NCBI GenBank assembly: GCA_031273515.1
Contig: JAISRU010000183.1
Location: 1-7,249, forward strand
Reading direction: 5' to 3'
Source: Bacteroidales bacterium
Lineage (GTDB): Bacteria > Bacteroidota > Bacteroidia > Bacteroidales > WCHB1-69
DNA length: 7,249 bases
The notes beneath the pieces were generated by a model. It made no database searches and was not told the DNA's origin. It was given only the letters and a program-made list of their open reading frames with translations. Below, in pieces: positions 6,015-7,249 of the stretch (its first letter is position 1; the number at the start of each line of letters is the position of its first letter). The translations under genes and the position numbers were made by a program.

Positions 6015-6098
6015 GTTCGGCATAGTAACGACGTGGCATACCACATCGCTACAAGCTCGCTACGTTGGTTGCCACGTCGCTAGCCGTCTTCGAAAGAC
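6015..6098. repeat. GC-rich hairpin element between trxA and dsbD
   Basis: CGACGTGGCA (6029-6038) pairs perfectly with TGCCACGTCG (6070-6079). After one bulged T the stem extends by ACC/GGT (6040-6042 with 6067-6069 by one register). On the minus strand TAGCGA occurs three times (6046-6051, 6057-6062, 6077-6082), twice as TAGCGA(C/T)GTGG. A second small hairpin, GTCTT-CGA-AAGAC, lies at 6086-6098. The minus-strand sequence after the large stem is purine-rich with no T run, so it is not a standard terminator. It may be a dispersed repeat or a processing or attenuation structure in the trxA-dsbD transcript. Confidence 0.65.
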
Positions 6099-6132
6099 AG
6101 ATACCTGTATAATTCGGAAAAGATGATGTTTC

Positions 6133-6447
6133 TTATATCAATTTATTCACTTTTTCAATCAATTCGGGTTTACGAATTGCGCCGACATGTTTATCTGTCA
6201 GTTCTCCGTTCTTGAAAAAGAGCAGGGTCGGAATATTTTTGATGCCGAAATGAATCGTTATTTTTGCATTATCATCGACATTCACCTTTCCGATTACTAC
6301 TTTATCGGCATATTCCTGAGCTACTTCTTCTACTATGGGCGATATTGCTCTGCAAGGACCGCACCATTCTGCCCAAAAGTCTATTACTACCGGTTTATCG
6401 CCTGCTACCAACGCTTCCCAATTGCTGTCTGTAATTTCTGTTGCCAT
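6133..6447 (-). CDS. trxA: Thioredoxin
   Basis: A complete 104-residue single-domain thioredoxin with no signal peptide, hence cytoplasmic. The active site WCGPC is at residues 28-32 within VIDFWAEWCGPCRAISP, and the cis-proline loop is NIPTLLFFKNGE with Pro73. It reduces protein disulfides using electrons from thioredoxin reductase and is the expected donor for the membrane domain of DsbD, encoded next. The ATG at 6447 is preceded by the purine-rich AGAGAAGAAT, an acceptable ribosome-binding site. It lies 22 bases after the stop of the upstream coiled-coil gene, so the two are probably in one transcript. The symbol reflects the canonical thioredoxin type; other thioredoxin paralogues probably exist elsewhere in the genome. 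Confidence 0.94.
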   Translation of the reverse strand: MATEITDSNWEALVAGDKPVVIDFWAEWCGPCRAISPIVEEVAQEYADKVVIGKVNVDDNAKITIHFGIKNIPTLLFFKNGELTDKHVGAIRKPELIEKVNKLI

Positions 6448-6469
6448 ATTCTTCTCTAAAAATTATTGT

Positions 6470-7249
6470 TTATTGTAATACCATTATAGTCTGACCAATA
6501 TAATCTGTATCCGTAAACAGTTGTGCGGTATATTCACCCGGAACAGCTACATCTTCTGTCCGCAGTTTCCATTCCATCACCACCTGTTTGGCTTTGTTAT
6601 CGTAAGTAACGGAAGTTTTAATTGTATATTGCAATTGTTTTCCGTCGTTAGTGAAACTGTATGCTTCGCCTTTACCCAATGCCAATATGCGTCCGTCAGG
6701 CAGAGAAATCCGGCAATACAAATTGAGTTCTCCTGCCGGAACCAATTCATTTTCACTCAAAGTAAACACAACTCTAAGTTTTTTCACTCTTTTGGCTTTA
6801 TTGGTTTCTTCTTCTTTTTTTCCTCCGCTTTTGAGGTTAATTCCTTTCATGATCGCATTATAGGCTTTCAATTTAGCTGCAACGGTTACTTTTTCCTGTA
6901 ATGTTTCTTTCTCCTGCGAAAGGTCTTCTTTTTCCTTCGAAAGACGGGTAACGGTTTTCTTTATCTCTTGATTTTCATTCGTTAGTTGTTGATTGACGAC
7001 ATAAAGAGAATCAAGCAAATGGACATACTCTTTCCCTTGATTTTGCAACAATTCCAGCTTCTTTTTTATACGGCGATAATCTGCCTGCGAAGCGATTAAT
7101 GCTTTTATCTCATCGGCTTGCGCCAAAATAGCGCTGTCTTTTCCCGACAATTGTGCATTCAGGTCTCCGTATTCACTTTTTATCAATTCATATTCCCGAA
7201 GAATAGAATCCAATTCTTCCTGCAGATCGTTGTTTTGAATTTCAACAAC
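6470..7249 (-). CDS. Coiled-coil protein of unknown function, 5' end outside the window
   Basis: The frame is open to the right edge, so only the C-terminal 259 residues are visible. A TTG at 7213 is not a credible start, because the coiled-coil pattern continues through the 12 codons before it (VVEIQNNDLQEE). The first roughly 125 visible residues are rich in E, K, Q and L and look like a long coiled coil (for example LSKEKEDLSQEKETLQEKV). Next comes AKLKAYNAIMKGINLKSGGKK and a short charged linker (KKEEETNKAKRVKK). The last roughly 100 residues look like a beta-strand-rich domain, from KLRVVFTLSENELVPAGELN to GQTIMVLQ. I believe proteins of this shape are conserved in Bacteroidota, but I cannot name a function. 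There are no cysteine pairs suggesting a redox role. Whether it has a signal peptide or membrane anchor cannot be seen. It is 22 bases upstream of trxA. Confidence 0.85.
   Translation of the reverse strand, partial: VVEIQNNDLQEELDSILREYELIKSEYGDLNAQLSGKDSAILAQADEIKALIASQADYRRIKKKLELLQNQGKEYVHLLDSLYVVNQQLTNENQEIKKTVTRLSKEKEDLSQEKETLQEKVTVAAKLKAYNAIMKGINLKSGGKKEEETNKAKRVKKLRVVFTLSENELVPAGELNLYCRISLPDGRILALGKGEAYSFTNDGKQLQYTIKTSVTYDNKAKQVVMEWKLRTEDVAVPGEYTAQLFTDTDYIGQTIMVLQ

Overview
The window looks like chromosomal DNA of a member of the Bacteroidota, probably the order Bacteroidales. The evidence is: two exact matches to the Bacteroidota -7 promoter element TAnnTTTG; start codons with weak or no Shine-Dalgarno sequence; moderate to low GC; and proteins (Tex, SmpB, DsbD, a FlK-like thioesterase, a coiled-coil protein of unknown function) that read like those of this group. 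Species cannot be assigned from the sequence alone. There is no phage, insertion-sequence transposase, CRISPR array, toxin-antitoxin or defence gene here.

Layout. (1) 1-197, minus: 5' part of a hotdog-fold thioesterase of the FlK type, running off the left edge. (2) 198-627: divergent intergenic region with two outward-facing TACCTTTG promoters, a heptamer tandem repeat, an octamer tandem repeat, a hairpin and several short motifs resembling dispersed repeats. (3) 628-2754, plus: tex, an S1/YqgF/HhH RNA-binding protein; the longer reading frame back to 514 is rejected because the promoter lies inside it. (4) 2755-3395: 641 bases between two convergent genes, with no credible gene. It holds a 21-bp-phased AT-rich array bracketed by long imperfect direct repeats, then two terminator-like hairpins and a second heptamer repeat that is an inverted copy of the one before tex. 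(5) 3396-7249, minus: four genes in one direction, in transcription order a coiled-coil protein (5' end outside the window), trxA, dsbD and smpB. The gaps are 22, 164 and 11 bases, so a shared transcript is plausible; a GC-rich hairpin element sits in the 164-base gap.

How the genes fit together. TrxA is the expected cytoplasmic electron donor for DsbD, which carries reducing power across the inner membrane to periplasmic or secreted thiol proteins. All six DsbD cysteines and the TrxA WCGPC site are present, so this is an apparently intact reducing relay. SmpB (trans-translation) and Tex (RNA-binding) are housekeeping RNA and translation factors with no obvious mechanistic link to the relay. 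The main interest is the non-coding DNA: several short repeats that look like members of dispersed genomic families and are placed around tex and at promoters. I see no convincing new gene system.
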